Numbered from the stretch's first letter, positions 41,939 to 52,131 are shown. The stretch is DNA of 64,000 bases from Paenibacillus sp. BIHB 4019 (GCF_002741035.1 NZ_CP016808.1:5442501-5506500), one strand, 5' to 3'. Numbers and translations are program-made. Notes: generated by a model from the letters alone, not told the origin.

Positions 41939-44224
41939 ATGAACCGCTGGACGGGAAAGACCTCGGGACTCGAGGAGTGGCTGGAGCTGCTGAAGCACGA
42001 TCAGGACATAACGGACAATATCACCCACTGGCGGACCATTCCGCCTCGCGAGGCTTGTACCGCAGCATTGCCTGCGGATCTGCATCCTAAGCTTGCGGAA
42101 GCGCTGCGCTCAAAGGGAATTAATGAACTATATACGCATCAGGAAACGGCCTATCGGTTCGTTCGAGAAGGCCATAGCGTTGTAGCGGTCACCCCGACTG
42201 CCTCTGGCAAAACCTTATGCTACAACCTGCCGGTGCTCCAGTCTTTATTAGAGGATGAGGAAGGCCGGGCGCTGTATTTGTTTCCGACGAAGGCGCTGGC
42301 GCAGGATCAGGTGGCTGAGCTTCAGACGCTTGCCGATCTGATGGACGTCGACCTCAAGACGAATACATACGACGGGGATACCCCTCCGACTGTAAGGCAA
42401 GTGATCCGCAACGCTGGACATATCGTCGTAACGAATCCGGACATGCTGCATTCGGCGATTTTGCCGCATCATACGAAATGGGTTAAGCTGTTTGAAAATA
42501 TTAAATATATCGTGATCGATGAGCTTCACGCCTACAGAGGCGTGTTCGGAAGTCACGTTGCCAATGTGATCCGCAGGCTCAAAAGAATTTGCCGGTTTTA
42601 TGGGTCTAATCCGCAATTTATTTGTGCATCAGCGACCATTGATAATCCCGCCGAGCATGCAGCAAAGCTAATAGGCGAGCCTGTGCGGCTCGTCGATAAC
42701 AATGGCGCGCCAACGGGCGAAAAGCATTTTATTTTTTATAATCCGCCTGTTGTGAACAGGCAGCTAGGCATTCGCCGCAGCAGCGTGCTGGAGACGAGGA
42801 AGCTGGCAGGGTTGCTGCTTCGGCAAGGCGTGCAGACGATTGTGTTCGCCCGCAGCCGGGTGCGCGTCGAGCTGCTGCTGACCTATTTGCAGGATATCAT
42901 TAAGGACAAGCTCGATGCGAAGACGATTCGCGGCTACCGCGGCGGGTATTTGCCCAAGCTGCGGCGGGAAATTGAGCGGGGCCTGCGCAGCGGCGAAATT
43001 CGCGGCGTCGTCAGCACAAATGCGCTGGAGCTCGGCATTGACATTGGCCAGCTTCAAGCTTGCGTGCTGAATGGTTACCCAGGCACAGTAGCCAGCACCT
43101 GGCAGCAATCGGGCCGTGCGGGGCGCCGGCAGGGCAGCGCGGTTACTTTTTTAGTGGCAAGCAGCAATCCTTTGGATCAATATATGATTCAAAATCCTGA
43201 CTTTTTCTTCAATCGGCCGCCAGAGCGCGCGCTTATTCATCCCGATAATTTGCTCGTGCTCATTGACCATGTGAAATGTGCGGCATACGAGCTTCCATTT
43301 GAAGAGGGCGAGAAGTTTGGCGAGGAATCGCTTGCGGATATGATGGAGTTTTTAACGGAGGAAAAGGTGCTTCACCGTGCGGGCAGCCGCTGGTATTGGA
43401 TGGAGCAATCGTTTCCCGCCCATAACATTTCGCTGCGCTCCGCAGCGCAGGAAAACTTCGTCATCATTGATATGACAGAGGGCAGCCGCGTACTCGGCGA
43501 AGTTGATCGCTTCAGTGCCCCAACCCTTATTCACGAAGAAGCGATATATATCCACGAGGGCGTGCAGTACCAGGTCGAGAAGCTGGATTACGCTGAGAAG
43601 AAGGCTTACGTGCGCAAAGTCGATGTCGATTATTACACCGATGCGAATCTCGCAGTGGAGCTGAAGGTGCTTTATGTAGACAAGGAGCGCGAATCGGGCG
43701 AGCTGACGAGGCAGTATGGAGAGCTGGCGCTGAATGCCAAGGCGACGATTTTTAAAAAGATTCGGCTGCGCAGCCATGAAAATATTGGCTCTGGTCCGAT
43801 TCATTTGCCAGAGGAGGAGCTGCATACGAGCGGCTACTGGTTCTCGTTCAGCGAAGAGGCTGCTGCGCGCAAAAGCAAAAATGAGATGCAATACGCTCTG
43901 CTGGGCATTGCGAATGTGTTGGTTCATATTGCACCGCTCTATTTGATGTGCGATCCCTATGATATTCGCGTCGTCCCGCAGGTGAAGGCTGTGCATACAC
44001 AGAAGCCGACGATTTATTTTTATGACCGGTACCCGGGCGGCATTGGTCTTAGCGAAAGACTGTTTGAGGTGCATGATGAACTGATCCGTCAGGCAAAGTC
44101 GCTCATTCGCGGCTGTACTTGCTTGAGCGGATGCCCAGCCTGTGTGGGGCCGATTGAAGAGGTCGGACTGCTTGGCAAGGAGCAGGCGCTTAAGCTTCTG
44201 GAGGAAGCGGAGGGAAATACATGA
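41939..44224 (+). CDS. mrfA: DNA repair helicase MrfA (YprA)
   Basis: MrfA works with MrfB in the UvrABC-independent repair of mitomycin C adducts in Bacillus subtilis. The 761-residue DEAD/DEAH-family protein has TPTASGKT (about 86), the DELH box in IVIDELHAYRG, helicase C-domain ELGIDIG and QSGRAGRRQG, and the C-terminal Cys cluster CTCLSGCPAC (about 726-735), which binds zinc. AAGGAGAG precedes the ATG. mrfB starts at ATGA overlap. Confidence 0.93.
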   Translation: MNRWTGKTSGLEEWLELLKHDQDITDNITHWRTIPPREACTAALPADLHPKLAEALRSKGINELYTHQETAYRFVREGHSVVAVTPTASGKTLCYNLPVLQSLLEDEEGRALYLFPTKALAQDQVAELQTLADLMDVDLKTNTYDGDTPPTVRQVIRNAGHIVVTNPDMLHSAILPHHTKWVKLFENIKYIVIDELHAYRGVFGSHVANVIRRLKRICRFYGSNPQFICASATIDNPAEHAAKLIGEPVRLVDNNGAPTGEKHFIFYNPPVVNRQLGIRRSSVLETRKLAGLLLRQGVQTIVFARSRVRVELLLTYLQDIIKDKLDAKTIRGYRGGYLPKLRREIERGLRSGEIRGVVSTNALELGIDIGQLQACVLNGYPGTVASTWQQSGRAGRRQGSAVTFLVASSNPLDQYMIQNPDFFFNRPPERALIHPDNLLVLIDHVKCAAYELPFEEGEKFGEESLADMMEFLTEEKVLHRAGSRWYWMEQSFPAHNISLRSAAQENFVIIDMTEGSRVLGEVDRFSAPTLIHEEAIYIHEGVQYQVEKLDYAEKKAYVRKVDVDYYTDANLAVELKVLYVDKERESGELTRQYGELALNAKATIFKKIRLRSHENIGSGPIHLPEEELHTSGYWFSFSEEAAARKSKNEMQYALLGIANVLVHIAPLYLMCDPYDIRVVPQVKAVHTQKPTIYFYDRYPGGIGLSERLFEVHDELIRQAKSLIRGCTCLSGCPACVGPIEEVGLLGKEQALKLLEEAEGNT

Positions 44225-45606
44225 GCAGTTTGCGAGAGCGAATGAATCGTCTGCGCAGCAGCGCAGCCGGTTCGGCAATCAGCACAGGCGAAGCGATAGG
44301 AAGTGCGGGACAGCAGACTTCTGAAGTGCCTGATTTAGAAGCCTCTCTAGAAGCCTCTTTAGAAGGTAATAAAGAAGCCACTGAGACAGAAGCAGAATTA
44401 GAAATAGAAGCGGGCGCGGAGCAGCTTCCAGATAGCTGGCTCGCCATGGGCGTCAAGCTGCAAACGAATGAGGTAGGAACCTTTTTGCTGCGTGAAGTGA
44501 AATATCCTGCGGCCCATCAGCATGGCATTCACCGACTTTCGGAGCTTCAGGAAGCCAGCAAAGGGCTATCTGCTTTTCACGGGGAGCAAATTGGCGCAGA
44601 GCATTTGCTTATTCTGGATTTGGAGACGACCGGCCTCGGAGTCGGGACAGGCAATGTGCCGTTTATGGTGGGCATTGCCTATTGGCAAGAACAGCAGTTT
44701 ATTGTAGAACAGGCGCTCATTCGCCATCCGGCAGAGGAACGGGCGATGCTGGCCTATTTGAAGGAAAAGCTGACGGCTTATGCGTATCTGGTAACGTATA
44801 ACGGACGAACGTTTGATTGGCCCGTCATGCTGAACCGATTTATATTGAATGGCTTTGGAAGCAAAGTGTGGGCGCCGCTGCACTTGGATTTTCTGCATCC
44901 TGCACGCAGCGTTTGGCGCAATACGCTTGCTTCATGCAGGCTAAGCCATGTGGAGGAAGAGCGGCTAGGCATTGAGCGAGTGGATGATGTGCCAGGCTCG
45001 CTTGCCCCGCAGCTGTATTTTCAATATTTAGCTGATCAAAATCCGGAGCCGCTGGAAGGCGTATTCCGCCATAATGAAATCGACATGCTTTCTCTTGCGA
45101 GCTTAGCGATCCGATTTGGGCATTTGTTAAATGGCGAAGCGGGCTGCGGCCCGCTCCCGATGCCTGAAGAGCCGGAGGAAATCGTGCGAACAGGGCTTTG
45201 GCTGGAGAAGATGGGACAGGCGGAGAAGGCGGAACGATTATTTGCGGTGGCAGAACAGCTTCCGGGTATGACGCTTAATGCTTTGCTGCTGCTCGCGGCA
45301 CGTGACAAGAAGGCTGGAAATTGGCGGCGAGCTGTGTTATTGTGGCAGAAGGCTGTAATGTTGCCTCACAAATTTGGGGCAAGCGATGACAGCGCCTTTA
45401 TCGAACTCGCTATGTATTACGAACATAAGCTGAAAGATTATGATTCGGCTTTATTATATGCGGACGAAGCGCTGCAGATGGCGCTTAGCCATCCGCTTCG
45501 GGGGCGTCAGACTGCCAAGCAGCGGGCGGAGCTTGCAGAGCTTCGCAAGCGGTCATTGCGCTTGCAGGGCAAGATAGGAAGGAAGCTGGGGAATCATGGG
45601 ACATAA
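44221..45606 (+). CDS. mrfB: Exonuclease MrfB (YprB), RNase H-like
   Basis: MrfB is the DEDDh nuclease partner of MrfA. The 461-residue protein has an acidic Glu/Ala-rich N-terminal linker (about residues 25-75), then LILDLETTGLG (Asp, Glu of motif I), TYNGRTFDWP, and RHNEIDMLSLASL in the RNase H-like fold, and a C-terminal helical part (residues 330-455) with TPR-like repeats. It overlaps mrfA by four bases and the next HAD gene by 11 bases. Confidence 0.9.
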   Translation: MSSLRERMNRLRSSAAGSAISTGEAIGSAGQQTSEVPDLEASLEASLEGNKEATETEAELEIEAGAEQLPDSWLAMGVKLQTNEVGTFLLREVKYPAAHQHGIHRLSELQEASKGLSAFHGEQIGAEHLLILDLETTGLGVGTGNVPFMVGIAYWQEQQFIVEQALIRHPAEERAMLAYLKEKLTAYAYLVTYNGRTFDWPVMLNRFILNGFGSKVWAPLHLDFLHPARSVWRNTLASCRLSHVEEERLGIERVDDVPGSLAPQLYFQYLADQNPEPLEGVFRHNEIDMLSLASLAIRFGHLLNGEAGCGPLPMPEEPEEIVRTGLWLEKMGQAEKAERLFAVAEQLPGMTLNALLLLAARDKKAGNWRRAVLLWQKAVMLPHKFGASDDSAFIELAMYYEHKLKDYDSALLYADEALQMALSHPLRGRQTAKQRAELAELRKRSLRLQGKIGRKLGNHGT

Positions 45607-46408
45607 TTTGCCTGAAATGATGGGCCTGCTCATCGATCTCGATGGCACGCTTTATCATGGAACGAGAAGAATTGAAGGCGCAGATGCTTTGCTGCGCAAG
45701 CTTAAGGAGCTGAATCTTCCTTATCGGTTCGTTACGAACAATTCTTCGGCTACCCCCGGAGATGTAGCGGAGCGATTGAACAGAATGGATATTCCGGCGG
45801 AGGCGCAGGATGTGTGCACATCAGCGCAGGCTGCTGCGGAATATGTGGCTTCTGTAAAGCCGGGAGCTTCTGTTTTTGTTATTGGAGAGGCTGGCTTGCG
45901 CGCAGCTATTGAAGAAGCCGGCTTGCGGCTAACGGAGGAACAGCCGGATTTTGTTATTCAAGGTATCGACCGTGAGCTTAGCTATTCGAGGCTTTCGCTT
46001 GCGGTTCGCTATATTCATGGCGGAGCTCCGTTTATTTTAACGAACCCGGATTTGCTGCTTCCTTCGGAAGGCGGATTAATGCCGGGGGCTGGTTCAATTG
46101 GAGCGATGCTGCAAGCAGCAGGGGGCAAGGAGCCGATTGTCATTGGCAAGCCCTCATCGATTTTGATGGATTATTCCTTAAAGCAGCTCGGCCTTCCGGC
46201 TTCGGACACATGGGTAATCGGTGATAATCTGGCTACGGATATAGCAGCTGGCCGCGCTTCGGGCTGCGGGACGCTGCTCGTTTTGACAGGACTTACAACG
46301 GAGCAAAATTATAAGCACTATTCGGAACGCGCAGGCTGCGAACCGGATAAAATATGTAGAAATTTAGATGAGCTGATCTCTTATATTACGGAAACTGCAA
46401 ACAGCTGA
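45596..46408 (+). CDS. NagD/AraL-type HAD-IIA phosphatase
   Basis: A 270-residue phosphatase with motif I LLIDLDGTLYHG, motif II RFVTNNSSATP, motif III in IGKPS, and motif IV IGDNLATDIAAG. The cap domain lies between residues 80 and 190, typical of type IIA. The Firmicutes family removes phosphate from sugar phosphates or nucleotides in a broad way; the substrate is unknown. It starts inside mrfB, so it is probably co-translated. Confidence 0.9.
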   Translation: MGHNLPEMMGLLIDLDGTLYHGTRRIEGADALLRKLKELNLPYRFVTNNSSATPGDVAERLNRMDIPAEAQDVCTSAQAAAEYVASVKPGASVFVIGEAGLRAAIEEAGLRLTEEQPDFVIQGIDRELSYSRLSLAVRYIHGGAPFILTNPDLLLPSEGGLMPGAGSIGAMLQAAGGKEPIVIGKPSSILMDYSLKQLGLPASDTWVIGDNLATDIAAGRASGCGTLLVLTGLTTEQNYKHYSERAGCEPDKICRNLDELISYITETANS

Positions 46409-46447
46409 CATAGGGATAGCGTACAGACAGGAAGGAAGCGAACAGCA

Positions 46448-47272
46448 ATGCCGGAATTGCCGGAAATCGAAAATTATCGCGTATTATTAACAGAACGGCT
46501 CGCAGGAGACCGAATTACAGGCACACAAGTGCTGCAAGAGAAGTTTCTAAATGTTTCCGCTGAGCAGTTTGACGAAGCGCTAACGAATAGAACGATCTGG
46601 TTTGTGGAGCGTCGTGGCAATCATTTGCTTCTGCATCTAGACAATGGCAAACGTTTGCTTGCGCAGCTTCATGCTGGTGCGTACCTGTTTTATGGGCAAG
46701 GCGAGGAACGCCCGCAGAGCGAGGCGCAGATCGTCATTCATATGGAAAAGGGAAGCCTTTATGTTGCAGGAATGCGCCAGGGCTTCGTTCATCTTTTATC
46801 GGTTAAAGAAACGCAGCAGGTGCTGGCAGAGCTAGGGCCTGATCCTTTAGATAAAAGGCTGACGCTTGAAAAGTTTGTTCAGCTGTTCCGTAAAAAACGC
46901 GGTGCTTTAAAGGCCGCATTGGCTGATCAGCAAGTAATTAGCGGAATCGGTTCCGTTTATGCCGATGAAATTGCATTTGCTGCCGCTGTGCGTCCGGATA
47001 TCAAAATTCCGCTTATTCAAGAAGACGCATGGCAGCGTCTATTTGAAGCGATGCATGTGGTGCTGAAGGATGCGGCGGCTAAGGGTGGGAGCATGGAGCA
47101 GCCCCTTACGATGGACGACAAGCTGACAGGCGGCTACTATATACAACGCCGTGTCTACGAGCGTGCAGGGGAAGCATGCAGTACTTGCGGCTCCCAGATT
47201 GAAGTCGTTGGCACTGCTGCGCGCAAGGCATTTGTCTGTCCGTCCTGCCAGCCGGAGCAAGTGGAAAGCTAA
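46448..47272 (+). CDS. Fpg/Nei-family DNA glycosylase
   Basis: A 274-residue base-excision enzyme. The N-terminal PELPEIE provides the catalytic Pro2 and Glu3; the helix-two-turn-helix reads VISGIGSVYADEI (with the Asn of the usual GIGN replaced by Ser), and the C-terminal zinc finger is CSTCG ... CPSCQ. The gene is divergent from classical mutM in having GIGSVYADE, so it is probably a subfamily of Fpg/Nei with uncertain damage preference. GGAAGG precedes the ATG. Confidence 0.88.
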   Translation: MPELPEIENYRVLLTERLAGDRITGTQVLQEKFLNVSAEQFDEALTNRTIWFVERRGNHLLLHLDNGKRLLAQLHAGAYLFYGQGEERPQSEAQIVIHMEKGSLYVAGMRQGFVHLLSVKETQQVLAELGPDPLDKRLTLEKFVQLFRKKRGALKAALADQQVISGIGSVYADEIAFAAAVRPDIKIPLIQEDAWQRLFEAMHVVLKDAAAKGGSMEQPLTMDDKLTGGYYIQRRVYERAGEACSTCGSQIEVVGTAARKAFVCPSCQPEQVES

Positions 47273-47296
47273 AAGTCGCGAACGGGGGAATCGTTC

Positions 47297-47629
47297 ATGA
47301 TACATCTTTTTTTAGACGATTACAGGCATTGCCCAAAGGGATTTGAACTGGCTTTGACAGCTGAACAGTGCAAACAAATGATTGATACGCAAGAAATCGA
47401 TATTTTATCGCTTGATTATGATTTAGGCTGGAACCAGGATACGGGTGCAGAGGTTGTTCGCCATATAGTGAGCACCGGACGTTATCCAAAGCAGGTTTTC
47501 CTGCACACCTCCAGCGCAGCAGGACGGGTACAAATGTATCAAATGCTGTACGCCAATGCACCGAAGGAAACGAAAGTGCATAATGGGCCGATGCCGTTCT
47601 CGCTGCTGGAGGAAATTGCTTCATTGTAA
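47297..47629 (+). CDS. Cyclic-phosphate-processing-type receiver domain protein
   Basis: A 110-residue stand-alone domain with a receiver-like start (IHLFLDDYRHCPKGFELA), LSLDYDLGWNQDTGAEVV holding the Asp at the phospho-acceptor place, and FLHTSSAAGRVQM with a conserved His-Thr-Ser. This resembles the cpREC group (receiver-like, predicted to process cyclic phosphate ends). Activity is not established. GGGG precedes the ATG by about eight bases. Confidence 0.75.
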   Translation: MIHLFLDDYRHCPKGFELALTAEQCKQMIDTQEIDILSLDYDLGWNQDTGAEVVRHIVSTGRYPKQVFLHTSSAAGRVQMYQMLYANAPKETKVHNGPMPFSLLEEIASL

Positions 47630-47659
47630 AGGTTTGTGTGATGTTAGGGAGGTGGCGTT

Positions 47660-48682
47660 ATGAGCCGGTGGATTGGTACGGCTAATCAAGGATATGCTGC
47701 CTATGCGGTAGAAGAGCTGAGGCGTTTATTAGGCCAGCTGAAAGTGACGCAGCTTGCAGCTGGTGAAGTATTTTTGTTTGAAAGTCCGCTTTCAAGGGAA
47801 GAAACCTTGGAAGCGGTTCAGCGGCAGCTGCCGATTTTTTTAAGGCATTTGCAGCCGGTTGACCGCGTCATTGAGGCAAGCGGCAATGCGGATGATTTGG
47901 AAGAGCTGTCCAGAGTGGTGCGGAATGCACAGCTTTCTTTTGTGGACAAGCAGGTATCGATTCATTTGCGCAAGGCGAAGGTTACCGTCTATCCGTATTC
48001 TGCGGCAGATACGAAAGCGGTGCTGGATGCGGTGCTCGAAGAAATCGGAGCCGAATCAGCGAGACAATCGCCGGATATGATTATTGCGATTTATGCTGCT
48101 GCAAGTCAGCTGTATGTCGGCTGCGGCACACCTGTGGAGATGTTGTCCGATTGGCCGGGCGGCGCTGTGCGTTTTCAACGGGAGGAAGGGCAAATTTCCC
48201 GTGCGAAGTTCAAGCTGCTGGAGGCGGAACGGGAGTTTGGCCTGCACTATGAAACTTTCCAGCAGGCGCTGGACATTGGTGCGGCACCGGGAGGCTGGAC
48301 GTCGCTGCTGTTGGAACGAGGTCTCCGAGTGACGGCCGTCGACCCTGGCGAGCTGCATCCTTCGTTAAATGGCCATCCTGCATTAACCTACCATAAGCGT
48401 AATGCGTCGGATGTGAAGCTGCCCGCAGAAGCTTATGATTTGCTTGTCTGCGATATGAGCTGGAGCCCGATGCAAATGAGCAGGCTCGTGCTCGACCTGC
48501 AGCAGTCCTTAGCGCGTGAAGCTACAGCGATTATTACCATTAAGCTCATGCACCGCAAGCCGCTGCAAACGATTCGAGATGTGTCAGAGCGGCTCAGCTC
48601 CGCTTTTACGATTGAGAGGGCCAAGCAGCTATTCCACAATCGCGATGAAATTACATTGTATTTAAAATATCGCAAGGCTTAG
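47660..48682 (+). CDS. RlmM-like FtsJ-fold RNA methyltransferase
   Basis: A 340-residue protein with an N-terminal THUMP-like RNA-binding half (about 1-170) and a C-terminal 2'-O-methyltransferase. The SAM-binding motif is LDIGAAPGGWTSLLLE, the catalytic tetrad is suggested by KFKLLEAE (Lys), LLVCDMSW (Asp), TIKLMHRK (Lys) and DEITLYLK (Glu). E. coli RlmM modifies C2498 of 23S rRNA; the Gram-positive target is not known. GGGAGGTGG precedes the ATG. Confidence 0.85.
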   Translation: MSRWIGTANQGYAAYAVEELRRLLGQLKVTQLAAGEVFLFESPLSREETLEAVQRQLPIFLRHLQPVDRVIEASGNADDLEELSRVVRNAQLSFVDKQVSIHLRKAKVTVYPYSAADTKAVLDAVLEEIGAESARQSPDMIIAIYAAASQLYVGCGTPVEMLSDWPGGAVRFQREEGQISRAKFKLLEAEREFGLHYETFQQALDIGAAPGGWTSLLLERGLRVTAVDPGELHPSLNGHPALTYHKRNASDVKLPAEAYDLLVCDMSWSPMQMSRLVLDLQQSLAREATAIITIKLMHRKPLQTIRDVSERLSSAFTIERAKQLFHNRDEITLYLKYRKA

Positions 48683-48748
48683 TTTTAAAAGCAATTCGTG
48701 ATGAGCGCTCCAACCGGGGCGCTTATTGTCGATAAGGGGGCAGTTCCT

Positions 48749-50497
48749 TTGCGTAAAATAAGAGCGCTTTATGCGAATTTGCGTATTAAACATAAGCTGT
48801 TCCTTCTCCTCTCCGCCGTCCTATTAACCGTTGCGGTACTTGGCGGCGTTCTTCAGCAATATGCCTTCGACATCTACGACCAGAAAATCTATGAGCAATC
48901 TGCCAAAGCGTTAAGCCTCTCTGCCGTAAGCATTGAGAATGAGCTTCGAAAAATCGAGCAGTTGTCCTATACGATTGCCACAGACACCAAAGTACAGGAA
49001 TATTTGCGGACTATTAAGAGCGGTGGAACGGAATACGATAACTACGTGCTTCAAATGAATATTCAGGACCGCGTCGTTAATTTGGGCGGCTTGGATAAAT
49101 ATATTCATTCCGTTCAGCTATATGATGTGCATGATAAGGCTTATGCAACCGGCGTGCGCACGATAAATTTATCGAGTTCCAGACTGGAGCGGCTCAAGCT
49201 GGAAACGAAGCGAAATGAAGGGGGCAATACGTGGGTAGCGCCTGGCGAAGGCGACAGCTCACTATCTGCAGCCCGTGAAATTCGCAGCTATAAAAATTTG
49301 GACATGGATTATTTAGGCACCATTGTCGTGCGCGTAGATGCGGTCAAGCTGTTCCATGACTTGTCGGCCGGCCTTGACAGCAGCGGAGCTAATATGATGA
49401 TTGCCAGAGGCGCAGAATTAATTTATCCGGACAAGGCTATTTTTTCTGTCGAAGAGCTCTTAAGTTTGACAGATGGGTCAAGCGGATACCGCATTATGGA
49501 GCGGGAAGGCAATTCTTTTTTTGTCACCTACGTCGCTTCCAGCCGCATGAATTGGTATTATTATACGATCATCTCGTTTGATGATATTTTTCGCAATTTA
49601 GTTTGGGTCAAAAATTTCGTTATTGCCGCTTTTGGCTTGCTGTTTATTATTTCAGGCATATTTGCGCTGCGCGTCGCCAACGGGATTACTAAACCGATTG
49701 AACGGCTTAATGCCAATATGAAGCGCATTCAATTAGGGTATTTCGATTATGTAGAGGACCCGGCGGAGCGGGCGCTTGCGATGGATGAGGTAGGCCAAAT
49801 GCAGCGAAACTTCCGTATCATGGTTGAACGCATCAATGAGCTGATTCATGAAAACTATGTCAAGCAGCTTGCGATTAAGGATACGCAGTTCAAGGCGCTC
49901 CAGGCGAACATTAATCCGCATTTTTTGTACAATACACTTGATTCGATTAACTGGAGCGCCAAAATGAGCAATCAGCTGCAAATTTCGCAAATGGTGGAAG
50001 CGCTCGGCTCCTTGCTTCGCACGTCGATTAACTTGAAGGAGTCGATTATACCGCTGCGCAAGGAATTGGAAATCGTCAATCATTACATTACGATTCAAAC
50101 GTTCCGCTTTGAGGAGCGCCTCGACTTCAAGCTTGATGTTCCAGAGGAGCTGCTCAGCTGCGGTTTGCCAAAGCTGGCGCTGCAGCCGCTGATTGAAAAT
50201 GCCATCCATTATGGATTGGAAGAAATGATTGACAGCTGTACCATTAGCATTCAGGCTTATACAGAGGAAGGGTTTCTGTATATCGTTGTGCGGGATAATG
50301 GTCCCGGCATGGAGCAGGCTTATGCGGATAAGCTGTTAAGCGGCGAGGTGAAGACGAAAGGAACAGGGCTTGGGCTGCGAAATATTGATGAGCGCATTAA
50401 GCTGCTGTATGGCGAGGAATATGGCCTTCATGTGAGCAGCCAGCCGAATGAAGGGGCAGCGGTCAGCCTGAAGCTGCCTGATGAAAGGAAGGATTAG
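48749..50497 (+). CDS. Sensor histidine kinase, YesM type
   Basis: A 582-residue membrane kinase that pairs with YesN. One helix lies near residues 15-38, an extracellular sensor domain follows to about 280, and a second helix (about 283-305) leads to a HAMP-like linker. The phospho-acceptor is the His in NINPHFLYN (about 390), and the ATPase has ALQPLIENAIHYG and DNGPGM. TTG 48749 is preferred since AAGGGGG lies eight bases upstream; an earlier GTG or ATG near 48698 has no ribosome site. The response regulator starts two bases after. Confidence 0.9.
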   Translation: MRKIRALYANLRIKHKLFLLLSAVLLTVAVLGGVLQQYAFDIYDQKIYEQSAKALSLSAVSIENELRKIEQLSYTIATDTKVQEYLRTIKSGGTEYDNYVLQMNIQDRVVNLGGLDKYIHSVQLYDVHDKAYATGVRTINLSSSRLERLKLETKRNEGGNTWVAPGEGDSSLSAAREIRSYKNLDMDYLGTIVVRVDAVKLFHDLSAGLDSSGANMMIARGAELIYPDKAIFSVEELLSLTDGSSGYRIMEREGNSFFVTYVASSRMNWYYYTIISFDDIFRNLVWVKNFVIAAFGLLFIISGIFALRVANGITKPIERLNANMKRIQLGYFDYVEDPAERALAMDEVGQMQRNFRIMVERINELIHENYVKQLAIKDTQFKALQANINPHFLYNTLDSINWSAKMSNQLQISQMVEALGSLLRTSINLKESIIPLRKELEIVNHYITIQTFRFEERLDFKLDVPEELLSCGLPKLALQPLIENAIHYGLEEMIDSCTISIQAYTEEGFLYIVVRDNGPGMEQAYADKLLSGEVKTKGTGLGLRNIDERIKLLYGEEYGLHVSSQPNEGAAVSLKLPDERKD

Positions 50498-50498
50498 T

Positions 50499-52055
50499 TT
50501 GTTCAAAGTGCTGTTGGTAGACGATGAACGTATTATTTTGGAAGGCATTTCACAAATTGTTCCATGGACAAGCTCTGGCGCAGAGTTGATCGGCACTGCC
50601 CGAAATGGTTTGGAAGCGTTGACTTTTATTGAAGAGCAACAGCCTGACATTATTATTTCAGATATCAAGATGCCAGGCATGGACGGGCTTCAGCTCGTAG
50701 AGCGGGTAAAAGAGCTGTATCCGCAAATAGCATTCATTTTGCTTTCTGGCTTTAGTGAATTTGATTATGCGCGCACCGCGATGGCTTATGGGGTCAAACA
50801 TTATTTGCTTAAGCCTTGTAATGAGACGAAGATTACGGAGGCGCTCATCGAGGTTATTGAAGATCTCCAGACGCAGCGCACGCAGCATCAATTCGTTCAA
50901 ACGATTCAAAGCGAGCTGACCAGGGTGCTGCCCCATGCGAAAGCGCAATTTCTTAAAGAGCTCGTTACGAATAAAACGTATGGCAAGCGCGATTGGGATA
51001 CGTATCGCCGGATGTTTCATATTACGCATGACACGTTGCCAATCAGGCTCATCTTGATGCAGGTGGAAGGAATGTTTGAATACGAGCATATTTTTGCCCT
51101 GACGAACATTGCCGAAGAAAAGCTTGGCGAGGAAATTGTGCTGCTCAGTACAACGATCGGTCGGCACGTCCTGCTGCTTATTCAGGAAACAGAGCAGGAG
51201 GAGCAGCTATTTTCCCGGCTGTCAGGCATGAAGTGCACCTTCACTGATTTTTATAAGCTTGAAACGACGATTGCCGTCAGCGGCGCAGGGGAAATTACGG
51301 ATGCACGCAAAATGTACCGCGAGACGCTCGAATGCCTGAACTTCCGCTTTCATGTAGGAGAGGGCGCGATTATTACGCCTCAGGATCTTTCTACCGCAGC
51401 AGCAGTGCTGCCTTCGAGCTTCGATTATGACGAGGAGCAGCTTGGCATGGAGCTGAAAGCGGGGAACTGGGAAGCCGCGAGCGAGGAGCTGGCCCGTTTT
51501 TTTCAATTGCTTGCCGACCAGCGCATGGATACGGTGTTGACAAAATCATATGTCATCCCGCTCTTTGTTTCCATCTCCCGGCAAAGTGCACCGGATCGGT
51601 TAAACGATTATTTGCAAATGCTGGCACGGCTTGATGAGCTGGAGACGCTGAAGGCTATTGAGGCTTTCGTGAGACAAGCAGCTAAAGACATATGCGAGGC
51701 GAATTTTGATTCATTTTCCAGCAAGCAATCGACGGTTATAAAAAAAATGATCGAAGTTATCGCATCCAATCTCGCTGATCCGGCATTGTCGCTCAACTGG
51801 GTAGCGAATGAAATTTTATATATGAATGCGGATTATTTAGGCAAGCTGTTCAAGAAAGAAACGGGCGAGCGCTTCTCAGCCTACGTCATGAAGCTGCGTG
51901 TAGAGAAGGCGATGGAGGAAATTATGCGGACGGAGGACGTTAAAGTTTTCGAGCTTGCGGAGCGTTTTGGCTTCGGAGACAACCCGCAATATTTCAGCCA
52001 AGTTTTTAAAAAACATACCGGCTATACGCCATCCGACTACAAGAGGTCACTATAA
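50499..52055 (+). CDS. AraC-type response regulator, YesN type
   Basis: A 518-residue two-component regulator. The receiver domain has VLLVDDER, the phospho-acceptor Asp in IIISDIKMPGMDG (about 54) and KPCNE (Lys switch). A long middle region (about 130-400) is poorly conserved and may dimerise or sense. The AraC HTH lies at the C-terminus (LNWVANEILYMNADYLGKLF, FELAERFGFGDNPQYFSQVFKKH). TTG 50499 is chosen because GGAAGG lies just upstream; an ATG at 50481 within the kinase gene is possible. It probably activates the ABC operon that follows. Confidence 0.9.
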   Translation: MFKVLLVDDERIILEGISQIVPWTSSGAELIGTARNGLEALTFIEEQQPDIIISDIKMPGMDGLQLVERVKELYPQIAFILLSGFSEFDYARTAMAYGVKHYLLKPCNETKITEALIEVIEDLQTQRTQHQFVQTIQSELTRVLPHAKAQFLKELVTNKTYGKRDWDTYRRMFHITHDTLPIRLILMQVEGMFEYEHIFALTNIAEEKLGEEIVLLSTTIGRHVLLLIQETEQEEQLFSRLSGMKCTFTDFYKLETTIAVSGAGEITDARKMYRETLECLNFRFHVGEGAIITPQDLSTAAAVLPSSFDYDEEQLGMELKAGNWEAASEELARFFQLLADQRMDTVLTKSYVIPLFVSISRQSAPDRLNDYLQMLARLDELETLKAIEAFVRQAAKDICEANFDSFSSKQSTVIKKMIEVIASNLADPALSLNWVANEILYMNADYLGKLFKKETGERFSAYVMKLRVEKAMEEIMRTEDVKVFELAERFGFGDNPQYFSQVFKKHTGYTPSDYKRSL

Positions 52056-52069
52056 CCGTATAGTGATCT
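52033..52069 (+). terminator. Terminator after the YesN-like gene
   Basis: GAGGTCACTATA (52033-52044) pairs with TATAGTGATCTC (52049-52060) with one G-T pair, followed by TGTTTTTTT. The stop codon lies inside the right arm. Confidence 0.8.
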
Positions 52070-52090
52070 CTGTTTTTTTAACAAAAAAAG

Positions 52091-52131
52091 CGGTTTTCTT
52101 TATTAAGAAAACGCATACAAAACGCTATAAT
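52091..52131 (+). promoter_or_regulatory. Promoter of the sugar ABC operon, with an adjacent dyad
   Basis: TTAAGA (52103-52108), a 17-base spacer and TATAAT (52126-52131). An imperfect dyad, GGTTTTCTT / AAGAAAACG, overlaps the -35. The weak -35 and dyad suit an activated promoter, likely by the YesN protein; this is inference. Confidence 0.5.
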